Shown one piece after another: positions 10,549 through 21,430 of a DNA stretch of 64,000 bases. The translations under genes and the position numbers were made by a program. The notes under the pieces were generated by a model. The model did no database searches, was not told where the DNA came from, and saw only the letters and a list, made by a program, of their open reading frames with translations. Source of the DNA: Anas platyrhynchos. Taxonomy: Eukaryota > Chordata > Aves > Anseriformes > Anatidae. Position 1 is the first letter of the stretch, and every line of letters begins with the position of its first letter. The stretch spans positions 2,484,501 through 2,548,500 of the forward strand of contig NC_092617.1 of the NCBI RefSeq assembly GCF_047663525.1. Reading direction: 5' to 3'.

Positions 10549-11370
10549 TGTGCCTATAAAAATAACAGGAAAGAGAGGTTATCTGAAAAAACTCTTCATA
10601 CAATAGCTTGTAATTCTTCTATTTTTTTAATAATTTCTTAAACTTGTAATTTTGACTGAATTCTACTCGTGTCATCCTACCTATTAATTATATTATTATC
10701 TGTCACCCAATCATCTAATATACCTACAGTACTAGGCCCGCCGTTTGGATAAAGAGAATAAAGAAACTATGAATTTTGGTGGTGTCAACTGCTCCCTCTT
10801 TGCATCTCCTCTGGAGCTGGGTGACCAGCCCCAGCACACAGGAGGGGCTCATGGCCAAGAGCCCAGCTGCCACATGCAGGAGCAGCCCCGGTGGCCCTCG
10901 GGGCTGTCCCTCCCTGCCCGCTGGGCTCTGCCTCTCTGCTGCCTTCAGGTCAGGGCTGCTGCTTCCCTGGAGCCATGGCCATGGCCAGCAGCAGGACGTG
11001 GCCTTTTCACTGTTGCTCTCTTTTGGCTTCCAAATTGTGCTTCTTTTCTTTCTGGGTAAACCCTGATATCTCGTGTACCTTCGTGACAGTCTTGTTGTCT
11101 CTGCAGTGGCATCCCTGTCCCTGCAGGCAGCAGCAGGCACTGTGCAGCCCTGGGTCACAGTTGGCCTCCCTGCTTGCACCACAATAACAAGAGGGTCTTC
11201 CTCAGTGCAAACCCAGAAGTCTGGACACCTCTTCCAAATGTGCTATCAGGAATGGAGCCAAGGGTTTGCTCCCTGCTCTTCTGTTTCCTGGTGTTCTTCA
11301 TGGAGTGAAGGACACAGGATGAAAGTCCCAGGGTGGTTTGTGCGGAAACAAGGGCAGGACTAAGTACTCG
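10549..11370 (+). repeat. 3' flank of MPN-type OR with poly(A) signal
   Basis: An AATAAA lies at 10757-10762, about 210 bases after the ancestral OR stop. It is conserved at 59629-59634 and, inverted, at 30129-30134, so it is a likely cleavage signal for this OR subtype. The whole segment matches 59434-60230 (+) and 29590-30130 (-), and partly 24260-24440. Long frames on both strands (for example 10724-11182) are not conserved as proteins. Confidence 0.7.
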
Positions 11371-11570
11371 TGTGCATGGGCTGCTCAGACTGCTCAGGCT
11401 GGGTCAGCTGTCTCTGCAGGTTCCCCTCCCAGACTCTTGCCCACCTGCAGCCAACTGACTTCTGGGACAGAGTGAGAAGCAGAGAAGGCCTTGATGCTGT
11501 GAAAGCACTGCTTAGGAACAGCGATCAGAAACACGGGTGACCAACACTGCTCTGGTCACATATCAAAAAC
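11371..11570. repeat. Duplicon piece matching 60470-60650
   Basis: It matches 60470-60650 directly and 29100-29290 inverted (GGGCTGCTCAGACTGCTCAGGC...). Non-coding. Confidence 0.55.
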
Positions 11571-12703
11571 ACAGAATCACAGAATCACAGAATCTCTAGG
11601 TTGGAAGAGACCTCAAGATCATCGAGTCCAACCTCTAACCTAACACTAACAGTCCCCACTAAACCATATCCCTAAGCTCTACATCTAAACGTCTTTTGAA
11701 GACTTCCAGGGATGGTGACTCCACCACCTCCCTGGGCAGCCTGTTCCAGTGCCTAACAACCCTTTCGGTAAAGAAGCTCTTCCTAACATCTAACCTAAAA
11801 CTCCCCTGGCGTAACTTTAGCCCATTCCCCCTTGTCCTGTCACCAGGCACATGGGAGAACAGGCCAACCCCCACCTCACTAAAGCCTCCTTTAAGGTATC
11901 TGTAGAGAGCGATAAGGTCGCCCCTGAGCCTCCTCTTCTCTAGGCTGAACAAGCCCAGCTCCTTCAGCCGCTCCTCATAGGACTTGTTCTCCAGGCCCCT
12001 CACCAGCTTCGTCGCCCTTCTTTGGACCCGCTCAAGCACCTCCATGTCCTTCTTGTAGCGAGGGGCCCAAACCTGAACACAGTACTCGAGGTGCGGCCTC
12101 ACCAGAGCCGAGTCCAGGGGGACGATCACCTCCCTAGCCCTGCTGGTCACACTGTTTCTGATACAAGCCAGGATGCCGTTGGCCTTCTTGGCCACCAGAG
12201 CACACTGCTAGCTCATATTCAGCCGACTGTCCACCATCACTCCCAGGTCCTTCTCTGACTGGCAGCTCTCCAACCACTCATCTCCCAGCCTGTAGCTCTG
12301 CTTGGGGTTATTGCGCCCCAGGTGCAGGACCCGGCACTTGGCCTTGTTAAACTTCATGCAGTTGACCTCAGCCCATCGGTGCAGCCTATCCAGATCCTCC
12401 TGCAGAGCTTTCCTACCCTCGAGCAGATCGACACACGCACCTAGCTTGGTGTCATCTGCAAACTTACTGAGGGTGCACTCAATGCCCTCTTCCAGATCAT
12501 TGATGAAGATATTAAAGAGGACCGGCCCCAGCACCGAGCCCTGGGGGACGCCACAAGTGACTGGCCTCCAACTGGACTTGACTCCATTTACCACAACTCT
12601 TTGGGCCCGGCTATCCAGCCAGTTTCTAACCCAACGAAGCATGCGCCAGTCCAAGTCAAGAGCAGCCAGTTTCTTGAGGAGAATGCTGTGGGAGACGGTG
12701 TCA
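11571..12703 (-). mobile_element. CR1 LINE, young, 5'-truncated, one stop
   Basis: On the minus strand, 12703 to 11659 reads CR1 ORF2 from within the RT: '[20 protein letters not shown]', [10 protein letters not shown], the catalytic 'FADDTKL', then the C-terminal domain to '[20 protein letters not shown]'. One CAG-to-TAG change at 12208-12210 divides it into frames 12654-12208 and 12195-11659. The 3' tail is at 11571-11595 (repeats of CACAGAAT on the plus strand). It lacks ORF1 and the endonuclease. It sits at the outer edge of arm A of the inverted duplication. Confidence 0.95.
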
Positions 12704-12719
12704 TTTCTTCTGCTTTATC

Positions 12720-13800
12720 CTCCTGCTTCCAAGATGGCCCAACACTGGAGAAACCTGCCTCATCTTCTTCTTCCTCTTTTATTGTCTGGGTAGGGGTTTT
12801 ATTTCCATTCTATAGAAAAACTGAGTTTCACACCCATTTTTTCCTCTTGCATGTAGAGTCAACAGATGCTGGCTTAGGTTCATTCTCTAGCCCAGTGACG
12901 TGTCCCATTGCAGGGGCTGGAGTGGCTGCAGGGCCCATCACAGGAGTTGTTCTGGCTGTGAGGCCTTTCATAGGAATTGGAGTGGCTGCAGTGTCTATTG
13001 CAGGTTTGGGAGTTGTTATAGGGCCTATTATAGGGATGTGTTTAACCTTAAGCCCATTGTAGGAGCTGGAGTGCCTGTAGGGCCTGTTGCAGGGTTTGGA
13101 GTGGCTTTGGACAGGCTCTGGGCCTGTCAAAGGGGCTGGAGTGTGCCTGCAGGAAAAGTCACAGGGGTGGGAGAGGTGTGGACTGTAGCTTCATAAGCAT
13201 AACTTAACAACCAGCATATTGCAGTGTTTTGAGTCTCTTTGGAATTGCCGGGGTGATGACACGCTTAAGCATTTCACAGTTTTGTTTAAGATTGCACTTG
13301 CTCAGAGGTGAAATTCCAAAGCACTAGACATGTCCACTGCTGTAGGTGCCTGCCCAGATCTTCGAACTCTTCCTGCCACTCCTAGCTTTCCTGCTTCTGG
13401 ACAGATCTCTGGATGGCACGTTTAAGTTGTTGTTTAAACTTAAACAAAACCTGAATGGCATTGAGGAGACCTAAAAATAGGAACATGCTGGTTTGACCAT
13501 CGCAAGGATATTCAAAGCTTTGAAGAGCTATTGTAATTACCCTGGAGGAGAAGCATGAGGTGGAGGAGAAAAGGAGAGTGAAGAAGTGGGGAAAAGCATC
13601 CCCCACCACCCTGCATAGATTTAATCCCTGAGGAGAAAAGGCAAAGAGTGTAATTCTTAATAGTTTCCAAGAGATGAGGAGATGGTTCCTCAGGTATTGA
13701 GGGGGCAATAATTTTACCCTATCAGAAGTCAGTGTTATCCAGTACAGCAAAACAGTAACCTTAAATCAGCCCCCAGAATTCATAAAAAGCATGACATGGA
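12720..13800 (-). mobile_element. ERV-derived gag-like remnant, copy A
   Basis: On the minus strand, frames at 13750-13382 and 13130-12828 correspond to the longer open frame at 58583-59314. There is a first part with a hydrophobic 'TSMFLFLGLLNAIQ' followed by a basic 'KRAIQRSVQ', then a Pro/Thr/Ala-rich repeat tail. Frameshifts separate the two parts. The 58-kb copy is preceded by an LTR end and a primer-binding-site-like sequence, which suggests a retroviral leader/gag origin. No match to a named gag domain can be claimed from sequence alone. It is degenerate and cannot function. Confidence 0.55.
12905..13150 (-). repeat. 30-bp repeat encoding a Pro/Thr/Ala-rich tail
   Basis: About eight imperfect units of 30 bp, read on the minus strand around CCTACAGCCACTCC, giving ten-residue repeats of the kind 'GPAATPAPAM'. 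Matching arrays lie at 52010-52265 (+) and 59135-59260 (+). Confidence 0.7.
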
Positions 13801-15470
13801 AGACAGACAGTTATTAATGTGCTATACAACACAGTTCAGGGTGTTGGAGTAGCATTTAGGTTTAGGGATTACTCTTTAAAACTCTTTAAAATTGGGTACT
13901 CTTTAAAATTGGTTACTCGTTAAAATAGGCTAATGGTCTTACATCAATGTTTTAATTCAGTGTTAAAGCAGCATCAACATTACCTGAAGCCTCTTACCTC
14001 TACGAAATCGTTGTAGAGGTTCCCTCACCCTCCTCCCTCCCTCTCTAGGGATGTCCGGATCAGCCCCTGGCTTTGTGTTTCATGGATTACTGAGGGCAGA
14101 TGGAGAGACATCAGTCGAGGCAGGGAGGTGCTCAGGTGAGAGCAAGGTGGGGAAGCAAGGTGGGTATCTAAGTCCTGCAGGGAAACAGGTGCAGACGTGA
14201 GAGCATAGGACAGCGTGTGGTGGTTATTGTCAAGGATCTTTTGCAAGATGAAAGCCCCCGACGGAGCCAACAGCTTTGTCTGCTGGGCTCGGGCACTTGT
14301 CTGTCAGTGATGCCTATGAGGAGACACCTCATCCTTACAGCAGTAGGGCCTCAATGCCTCCTCATCCCCCTCCAGGAGCCTGGGAGATGTCCTCCTGTAG
14401 CCTTGTACTTGGCACTGCCCTTACCCACTGTGCATTGGCCCAGGAAGAGCCCTAAACTTTGCTGGAGGGACAGCATCTCCCTTCCCAGAGGCTGGGGTCA
14501 GGGCCCAACTGTTGGACTTCATGGGACACATCAAGGTTTCCTCAGCATCAGGGCCACCTTTCCTGGGCCTTGGTCTCCCCATCATCACTGCCTGCCCTTT
14601 TCTGCTCTAACAAGTCCATGGGGAGGCCTTGACAGTAATGTCCCTCAGTGGGACCGTTAGCACTGTGAGAGGCTTTGGAGTTTGCATCAGACTTGGACTA
14701 CTTGAGAAGCTGCTTCAGCCACCCAGATCAAGCTCCTCTGCCAGGCACAGCATTGCTGGGGGCACTGCGTGCAGCTGGCATGGGGAGAGGAGAGAAGGGG
14801 GAGAAAGGTTCAGGGCAGCATAGGGTGGGGGGAAGGCAGGGGAGAGCTGGCAGAGGGAGAAATCTTCCCAGCCACCTCCCCATGGTAAGTCTCTGGATGC
14901 AGGGCAATGCCGCTGCACACCCTGCCAGGTTCTCCTGGAGCTGGCCCAGCCCTCAGCTGATGGGAGCTGTCAGGAGGACGCTCTGTGTTGGAGTTGAAGG
15001 GCAGGCAGGGCTTGTGTGCTGCAGGGTCAGCGTGCAGGGTCTGAAGACTCTCTTCTCTTAGGGCCGGCTGCAGGCTGTGCAGCCGGGGGTGCAGGCAGGG
15101 GTGGCCAGGGCTGTGGTGCAGAGCAGGGTCCCTGCTGTGCCCCAGGGGTTGTGTGCCGCGGCAGGGCCTCTGCCACCTGCCAGGCTCAGCACTCAGCCTG
15201 CCCGGGGAGCTGCCCAGGGGCTGCGGGGAGAAGCTGCAGGTGGAAGGAACCCCCCTGGTAACGCAGGGCAGGGCAGGGTCCTGCTGCTGCCCAGAGCCTG
15301 CTGCCTGGGGCAGGCTGCTCACAGCCCCACACCTCCCCAGGGCACTGCACTGCAGAACTGCCCGGCAAGAGCTACCTGAAGGCAGTGCACTTTTTAGAAT
15401 CTGCTTCATTTTCCTGCCCATGTGCTGAGGCAGAAGGATGGTAATGGAGTAGGAGCATCTGTAGTAGAGA
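13801..15470. repeat. Non-coding upstream modules of MCN-type OR (arm A)
   Basis: Bases 13840-14280 begin with the TTTAGGTTTAGGGATTAC phrase and match 35176-35590 and, inverted, 50940-51340. Bases 14280-14665 carry the 0.35-kb recurring element. Bases 14700-15430 are GC-rich and match 36040-36780 and, inverted, 49740-50470. Frames of 60-200 codons on both strands disagree between the three copies, so I call none of them. Confidence 0.75.
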
Positions 15471-15885
15471 CTAAGGCTCCTTGAGCATTGCTGCTGCTCT
15501 GAGGCACCTCACACACCTCAGCATACAGACACCACCTTTGTTGTTTCTTAAGGAGTTATTTGACCTTCTTCTGTCCTGCAGACAAGGAGATGACCTTGCC
15601 CAGTGGACTTCTCAGATCACTCAGGGTTCTCTTTTACCTGTCTACACCAGGACTGACTGCTGCAGAGCCCCACAGCACAGCCCCCTGCTTCTTTTGGCAC
15701 CCTCAGAGCACCAGGCAGAGGTAAGCCAAGCAGCTGCAGAAAGCTCTTCCTGTGAAAGGAATGGGAAAGAATGTGTTCTGTGTGACTGTTCTATGAGACA
15801 TACAAAGTATTTTGGTCAGAGAATTCCTTAAATTTTACGATGTCGCTTCTTCTTTTGGACAGACTACCTTGCTCAGGGGCAATAA
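15471..15885 (+). promoter_or_regulatory. Proximal upstream region of MCN-type OR with splice acceptor
   Basis: This segment is conserved before three MCN-type starts (here, 37130-37514, and 49700-49286 on the minus strand). It ends with a T-rich tract and 'CTTTTGGACAG' at 15852-15862, 23 bases before the ATG, the same position in all three. I read this as the 3' splice site joining a non-coding leader exon to the single coding exon. No TATA box or transcription start can be fixed from sequence. Confidence 0.5.
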
Positions 15886-16812
15886 ATGTGTAACAACAGC
15901 TCCATCACTAAGTTCCTCCTGCTGGTATTCACAGAAACACAGGAGCTGAAGCTCCTACACTTTGGGCTCTTCCTGGGCATCTACCTGGCTGCCCTCCTGG
16001 GCAACGGCCTCATCCTCACTGCCATAGCCTGTGACTACCACCTGCACACCCCCATGTACTTCTTCCTCCTCAACCTCGCCCTCCTCGACATGGGCTGCAT
16101 CTCCACCACTCTGCCCAAAGCCATGGCCAATTTCCTCTGGGACACCAATGCCATCTCCTATCACGGATGCGCTGTACAGCTCTTTTTTTTATTCTTCTTG
16201 ATGTCAGTAGAGTACTGCCTTCTCACCATCATGGCCTATGACCGCTACGTTGCCATCTGCAAGCCCCTGCACTACGGGAGCCTCCTGAGCAGCAGAGCCT
16301 GTGCCACCATGGCAGCAGCTGCCTGGGGCAGTGGCTTTCTCCACGCTGTGCTGCACATTGCCAATGTATTTTCATTGCCTCTCTGCTGTGGCAATTCCCT
16401 CAACCAGTTCTTCTGTGAAATCCCCCAGATCCTCAAGCTCTCCTGCTCAGACTCTTACTTAAGGGAAGTTCAACTTACTACAGTTACTGCTTTTCTATTG
16501 TTGGGGTGTTTTGTTTTCATTGCTCTGTCCTATGTGCAGATCTTCAGGGCTGTGCTGAGGATCCCCTCGCAGCAAGGACGGCAAAAAGCCTTTTCCACAT
16601 GCCTCCCTCACCTGGCTGTGGTCTCCCTCTTTCTCAGCACAATTATTTTTGCCCACCTGAAGCCCCCATCTATTTCCTTCTCTTCCCTGGATGTTGTTCT
16701 GGCATTTCTGTACTTGGTGGTGCCTCCAGTAATGAACCCCTTCATCTACAGCATGAGGAACAAGGAGATCAAGGTTGCCATGTGGAAAGTGATGACTGGG
16801 TGTTTTTCTTGA
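15886..16812 (+). CDS. Olfactory receptor, OR14-like, intact (MCN type)
   Basis: A 308-residue seven-transmembrane receptor, the usual OR length. Visible landmarks: overlapping N-glycosylation sites at Asn3 and Asn4; GN in TM1 (39-40); HTPMYFFLLN at 54-63; Cys95 for the conserved disulfide; MAYDRYVAIC at 116-125; 'FFCEIPQILKLSCS' in the second extracellular loop (175-188); SY in TM5 (215-216); KAFSTCLPHL at 234-243; NPFIYSMRN at 284-292. The ATG is the first after the conserved splice acceptor. Known of the family: odorant-binding G-protein-coupled receptors of the olfactory neuron membrane; OR14-like genes form the large bird-specific group gamma-c. The ligand is unknown. The inverted partner is 48359-49285. 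The proteins differ at about 45 residues, clustered in TM2-TM3. Confidence 0.95.
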   Translation: MCNNSSITKFLLLVFTETQELKLLHFGLFLGIYLAALLGNGLILTAIACDYHLHTPMYFFLLNLALLDMGCISTTLPKAMANFLWDTNAISYHGCAVQLFFLFFLMSVEYCLLTIMAYDRYVAICKPLHYGSLLSSRACATMAAAAWGSGFLHAVLHIANVFSLPLCCGNSLNQFFCEIPQILKLSCSDSYLREVQLTTVTAFLLLGCFVFIALSYVQIFRAVLRIPSQQGRQKAFSTCLPHLAVVSLFLSTIIFAHLKPPSISFSSLDVVLAFLYLVVPPVMNPFIYSMRNKEIKVAMWKVMTGCFS

Positions 16813-18050
16813 CCAATATATTGCCTGCCTTCTTCTGTAAACCACTTGTAATTTTATTCATGATAGGCGAAGCCAGTGGGTCTTATGTTCTTGTGTTGTC
16901 ATGGTAGTTTTGTTTTATTCTCAATTTTATTTTATTGGATGTTTTCCACAAAGAAATATAATTCTTCATTTTGCTTGAGTATTTAAACCAATTAAAGTGA
17001 CTTTTTGTCTTATATCCTTCCCCTGAGATGTTTCCTGTGGCTGCAGAGGCAGTGCCTGTGTGCAGAGGTGGAGGGGAAAAGAGTCATGGCCCAGCAGTCC
17101 AGACCGAGAGCACCAGTGCTGGGTCCATGCAGCGCTGCTCTCCTGCCACTGACACCCTCTCCTGCTGAGCCCTGCTGGCGGAGTAAGGCCTGGCTGCTCC
17201 TGTAGCTTGGTGCCAGTGCTGCTGTGAGGCTGTGCTGGGACTGCAGGCATAGACAGGCAGTGGGCACATGAGTGACACAGCTGGCCTCCAGAACAGAATT
17301 TCCCTCCTAAAAGGGCCGTGCCTGAAGGCTCACGTCATCTTTCGGAGTTGCTGTCACATCAGAACGGTCTCAAAGAGAGTCCCAAAGGCTCCCTGGCACA
17401 TAGGATGTGCTGGGAGAAGAGCAGGGCCTGTCCAGGTGCAGGACAGACACAGGAACAGAAACCCTTTGCTGCTGCTGCTACCTGCAGGCACATCGTACGC
17501 ACGTGGAGAGAGGAACAAGAACGAGCACAAAGGTCATCAGCTATCCCTAGGGGTGTCATGAAGTCCAGTGGGGCAGAGTGTCTTCAGGTCCCTTCTTCCT
17601 GAGTGTAACAACCATGGGGCATCTGCCTGAATAGCAGAGAATAGTCCAGGGGGAAGGCACCTTCAGAGACCATCTAGTCCAAAATGCAAGACCTGAATGC
17701 AGCTCTGCAATGTGTTTCCTTGAACTCCCAAGGTCCCTGTGCCCATTCCTCATGCTGTGGGGCATCTCAGAGGAGGACAGAGCAAGGCGATACACCCACC
17801 ACAGTGCTGAGGTGCCTCCCAGCCTCTGGCAGTGGCTGCAGGAGCCAGAGGGACCCTGCAAGTGCTGCAGTGCACTGTGTGTGTGTAAGGCAGGGACTCG
17901 TGTCTCTGAACAGCCCAGTGTGGATGAGCAGTGCACGAGGCCAGCTCAGATATGGACACCTCACAGAGCCTTGACATTTCTCTGTGTAGAACTCCAGTAA
18001 TTATCCCCAGTGTTCCCATGAGATTTTTGTCTCCCTCCTTGCACAGGTTC
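16813..18050. repeat. 3' flank of MCN-type OR (arm A)
   Basis: It matches 48358-47100 inverted, and up to 17414 it also matches 38514-38790. AT-rich DNA with an ATTAAA-like signal near 16990 is followed by GC-richer sequence. A pair of frames at 17684-18000 is preserved at 47184-47500 (-), but both copies are young duplicates, the frames look like nothing known, and they are not called genes. Confidence 0.65.
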
Positions 18051-18099
18051 ATTGCAAATGCCTCTCTCACGCTACTCTGCCTTTTGGACTGGTGGTGAC

Positions 18100-18880
18100 A
18101 GCAAACTGGTGGCTGTTGGTGACAGCCAACACGGCTTCACACAGGGCAGATTGTGCCTGACAAACCTGGTGGCCTTCTACGATGGGCTTACAGCACGGGT
18201 AGAGAGGGGAAGAGCACCTCACATCGTGAACTTTGACTTGTGCAAATCATTTGACACTGTCCCACACAATAGCCTTTTCCCTCAATTGGAGACACATGGA
18301 TGTGGTGGATGGATCACCTGGTGGGTAGGGAATTGTCTGGATGGTCACCCTCAAGGAGCTGGAGTCTACAGCTCAATGTCCAAGTGGAGGTCAGTAAAGA
18401 GTGCTGTTCCTCAGGGGTCAGTATTGGGACCAGCACTGTTTAACACTTTGTCAGTGACATGGTGATGACACCAAGCTGGGTGGTGCAGTCAATACACTGA
18501 AGGGAAGGGATGATATGCAGATGGACCTGGACAGGCTTGAGAGATTTTCCTGTGGGAACTTCTTGAGGTTCACAAAGGCCAAGTGCAAGGTCCTGCAGCT
18601 GGACTGGGGCAATCCCAAGCACAAATACCAGCTGGGTGGAGAATGGGTAGAGAGCAGCTCTGAGGAGAAGGACCTGGGGTACTGGTGGATGAGAAGCTCA
18701 ACCTGTGCCGGCATCGTGAGTTTGCAGCCCAGAAAGCCAACTGCAGTTGGCCTAAAGGGGGCCTAAAAGAGGGTGCTTTAAAATTAGGTATAAGGAAGAC
18801 ATTCTCTCCTTTGGGGATAGTGGTCAATGGAACAGGTTGCCCAGAGAAGTTGTGTCAACCCATCCCTTGCTCCTTCGTGG
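18100..18880 (+). mobile_element. CR1 LINE, older subfamily, degenerate (arm A)
   Basis: Frames 18052-18465 and 18515-18770 read CR1 RT: '[20 protein letters not shown]', 'FDLCKSFDTVPHNSLF', [13 protein letters not shown], then DDTKLGG (about 18463) and the following 'KCKVLQLDWGNPKHKYQLG' region. The C-terminal domain is reduced to 'IRKTFSPLGIVVNGTGCPEK' and a rest of the 3' end. An indel just before DDTKL breaks the frame. It is a different, older subfamily from the 5.6-, 11.6- and 52.4-kb elements, and it was duplicated with the arm (46270-47100 on the minus strand). Confidence 0.9.
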
Positions 18881-18916
18881 CCAGAAGCCTCTCATGCCAA
18901 ACCACGACAGAACTCC

Positions 18917-18948
18917 GCCCTCCCCCCCCCCCCACCCCACCCCCCCCG
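18917..18948. repeat. Poly-C/CCCCA tract
   Basis: A run of C with two A interruptions. The inverted copy, shorter, is G-rich at 46247-46266. The G strand could form a quadruplex. The length difference between arms shows it is unstable. Confidence 0.8.
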
Positions 18949-19281
18949 CAAGTTGCTTTTTAACCTCATCTTTTCTTCATGGGGCCTCCTCTGCACCACA
19001 GAACCCAGTCTCAGCTCCCACTTTGCCACAAGCGCTTTGCATGGGTGCTACACGGCCTAACACTACCATGTCCTGCCCTGGCTCTGCCATCCTGCTGGGC
19101 AGACTTGAGGGTGACAACAGCAAAGGGATATGTTTGAGTGTGGAACGTGGGGCCCGGCAGAGACAAGGAGTCGAGGGAGAGGACAGGGCGAGGCAGCAAA
19201 GGCAGCACGAGCAGTAGTGTTGGTGCAGGGCCACGTTTGTACGAGGAGCCTGAGTGGGCAGCAGCTGGCAGGAGGTGAGGG

Positions 19282-19961
19282 TGATACTGTAAAAGCCAGT
19301 CAAAGTAACTCTCTAAGACTCAGTTTGGAGTTTTAGAAAACAGGCATTCTTTTACGGAGATGCTGGACACACAGGGGATCACTCCAGTGCTTACAGAACT
19401 GTTTGAGCTATAGGGCTTATATACAAGCAAAACATACATGTTAATCACATTTCCCCAAAACATATTCATACCACTTCCTGTAACTCATGAAAATCAGTAA
19501 GTGTCGCTGACACATGCACATTTGTTTCCACTGTCTCTCAGGGGTCTCTGGTGGTCATCAGTAGTCTTCCTCACTATGTTCGTTAGTTGAATCCAGTTCT
19601 TGTCCATGCTCAAGCCATCAAAATCTTTCTTCTCTTATTCTTTCATCTCAGACATGCATACAAAGCTTAGGTGGTTACACATCCAAGGATATATGCATAG
19701 CATGAATTTCTCACCTAATCTTCTGACACATGCTCTAGGCCTGGGTCACCTTGCCCTCAGTCTGAGATACAAGTCTGTAGGCTCTTATAGATAAAGCTGA
19801 CTAATTAGTGACTAAAGTAACGTGAGGGATGAAAGTTTCTAAACTTCCTTCTCTCTAACAAAACCTAGTGAAGTTTTCACCTATCTCCTAATGAAGCTTT
19901 TCAAATTTGACGCCATTGTTCTGTCAAGGAAGAGACCATTTTTCCTTTCAGCTCAGTATCG
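19282..19961 (-). mobile_element. Solo LTR, 680 bp, class I ERV-like (arm A)
   Basis: Bounded on the plus strand by TGATACTG at 19282 and CAGTATCG at 19954-19961 (CAGTATCA in the other copy), inverted termini with the TG...CA ends typical of LTRs. It is flanked by a 4-bp direct repeat AGGG (19278-19281 and 19962-19965). On the minus strand there is a TATATAAG promoter motif before a short R/U5-like part. No internal retroviral genes are attached, so it is a solo LTR. A paralogous site without it survives at 25581-25584, which confirms the boundaries. The 4-bp duplication is what class I (gammaretrovirus-like) ERVs make; the class is inferred. Confidence 0.85.
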
Positions 19962-19965
19962 AGGG

Positions 19966-20300
19966 GAGGCCAGGAAGTGCCTCCTAAGTCTGCTCGTGCC
20001 AGCAGAGACAAGGCCGGGGATGAGGGAAGAGAGGGGAATGGAAGGGATGTGGTGAGGTCCCTGTCGCTTTACGGCCTAGTTGCCTCGCAGGAGATGTGCT
20101 GTCCAGCAGGCCTTGTGAGGTCACCCAGCACCTCACAGAGCACCCCAAGGCAGCAGGGATGGCACTGGAGAGGCGGGTGGCAGAGCCCAGCCAGGGGCTG
20201 GCTGTGGGTCCCCTCTGCTGCAGCCGCCTGATGGCGCGTGGCAGGAAGAGGGCAGGCAGGACTCGGGGCCACTGAAAACCAGGCACCTAGGGGGCTAGAG
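19966..20300. repeat. Distal end of arm A
   Basis: It matches 44925-45228 inverted and 25245-25580 inverted (around CCAGCCAGGGGCTGGCTGTGG). The arm similarity ends at about 20275, after 'CTGAAAACCAGGCACC'. Non-coding. Confidence 0.6.
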
Positions 20301-21430
20301 AGAGGTCAGCTCTGCCCCAGGATCTCCTGCCCCAGGAGGAGGAATGTGACTGTGGCAGGGACTGTGAGGCCACTTCTGTCTCTGTGGTTCATAGCACAGC
20401 AGCAGGAACGTGACATGGAAAGGGACTGGGAGGTCACTTGGGTCTGGAGGTGGCAGGTCATCCTTGACATAGACCTGGGATCTGCACTTTTGGGCTGACA
20501 TCTGGCAGTGGCCCTGCTAGGCCAGCAGAAGGCACCTGCTTGGCATGCTGACTGTGGGATCCCTTCTGCCTACATACCCAGGAGGACCCAGACAGAAAGA
20601 AGGTCCCAAGATGGGTCTTCATGGGCCCGCATAAGTACCTCAGCCTCTACCTTATCTCCAGACCAGCACCAGATTTTCCCAACATCTAACAAGAATGATG
20701 ATTCTCCTTAATCCTTCTTTATTTAAAGTGTTTATATAAAGAGTTTTTTATTGTCTTTGACAGTAATAGACAGATTTAGCACCAGCTGGGCTTTGGTCCT
20801 TCTAATTTTGACCTGCACAACCCCAGAACATTCAGGACACAGCTCCAGACAAACTGACAGCATGCATGAGAAGGAAGCAGGGAAGAGGTGGAACCTGGCA
20901 GCCTACCATCCCGTACCCTTCTGTGACTCTGTGCAGCAATTCCAATTAACTGGTTACTCCTGTGTTATCCAAAATTTCCTGCAACTCCTGATGCTGCTGT
21001 CTTGTCAGAAATAGCACAATCACACGAAAGTTGAACCATCTGCCTGCAGCCATGAATGGCTGACAGAATGGAGCATCAGTGCAGGGGGAGCTTGAGAAAC
21101 TGCAGGATTTTGCCTAAAGGAACACCTTGACATTTACAAAGAGAAGAGCTTCGTCCTACACCAGAGGAAGAGGAACCCCACACATCAGGGCAGACTGGGA
21201 CCCTGCTGAGTGAGCAGTGCCCAGGAGGAGGAGGGTCTGGGCCCCACGAGGGATCTCGTATGAGCTACTCAGCTAAGACCTGATGTGACATCACACAAAT
21301 AAAGGTCTACAGGAAACAGGGAAAGAGGTGCAGGTCTGGAAGACACTAAGATACTCTGGTCATCAGAGGAGCAAGGACATAGGCAAGGCTGAAAGTCCCA
21401 ACAAACTGAGATTTTTGTGTCCATGCCTGT
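20301..21430. other. Non-coding; module matching 62.2-62.6 kb, then unmatched DNA
   Basis: Bases 20320-20650 match 62260-62550 (+) and 34560-34870 (-): a block with repeated 'AGGTCACTT.TGTCTC' words. Bases 20650-21050 show nothing recognisable. Bases 21050-21430 resemble 7020-7320. No gene is supported. Confidence 0.5.

Larger units (their letters stand above)
12715..20275 (+). repeat. Arm A of a ~7.5-kb inverted duplication
   Basis: By eye this block matches 44925-52431 in reverse order and orientation, element by element: gag-like sequence, upstream modules, MCN-type OR, 3' flank, old CR1, C/G-rich tract, 680-bp LTR, and a terminal 300 bases. In sampled non-coding stretches I see roughly 3-4 differences per 100 bases. 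The left part (13.16-17.41 kb) is also present a third time, in direct orientation, at 32.76-38.79 kb with an interruption. A CR1 insertion marks the outer edge of both arms, but in opposite relative orientation, so these are independent insertions. Confidence 0.9.

Noticed and set aside
17684..18000. Pairs of frames conserved between 17.7 kb and 47.2 kb
   Set aside because: Identity follows from the young A/C duplication. Two overlapping phases are equally conserved, which is not expected of a gene.
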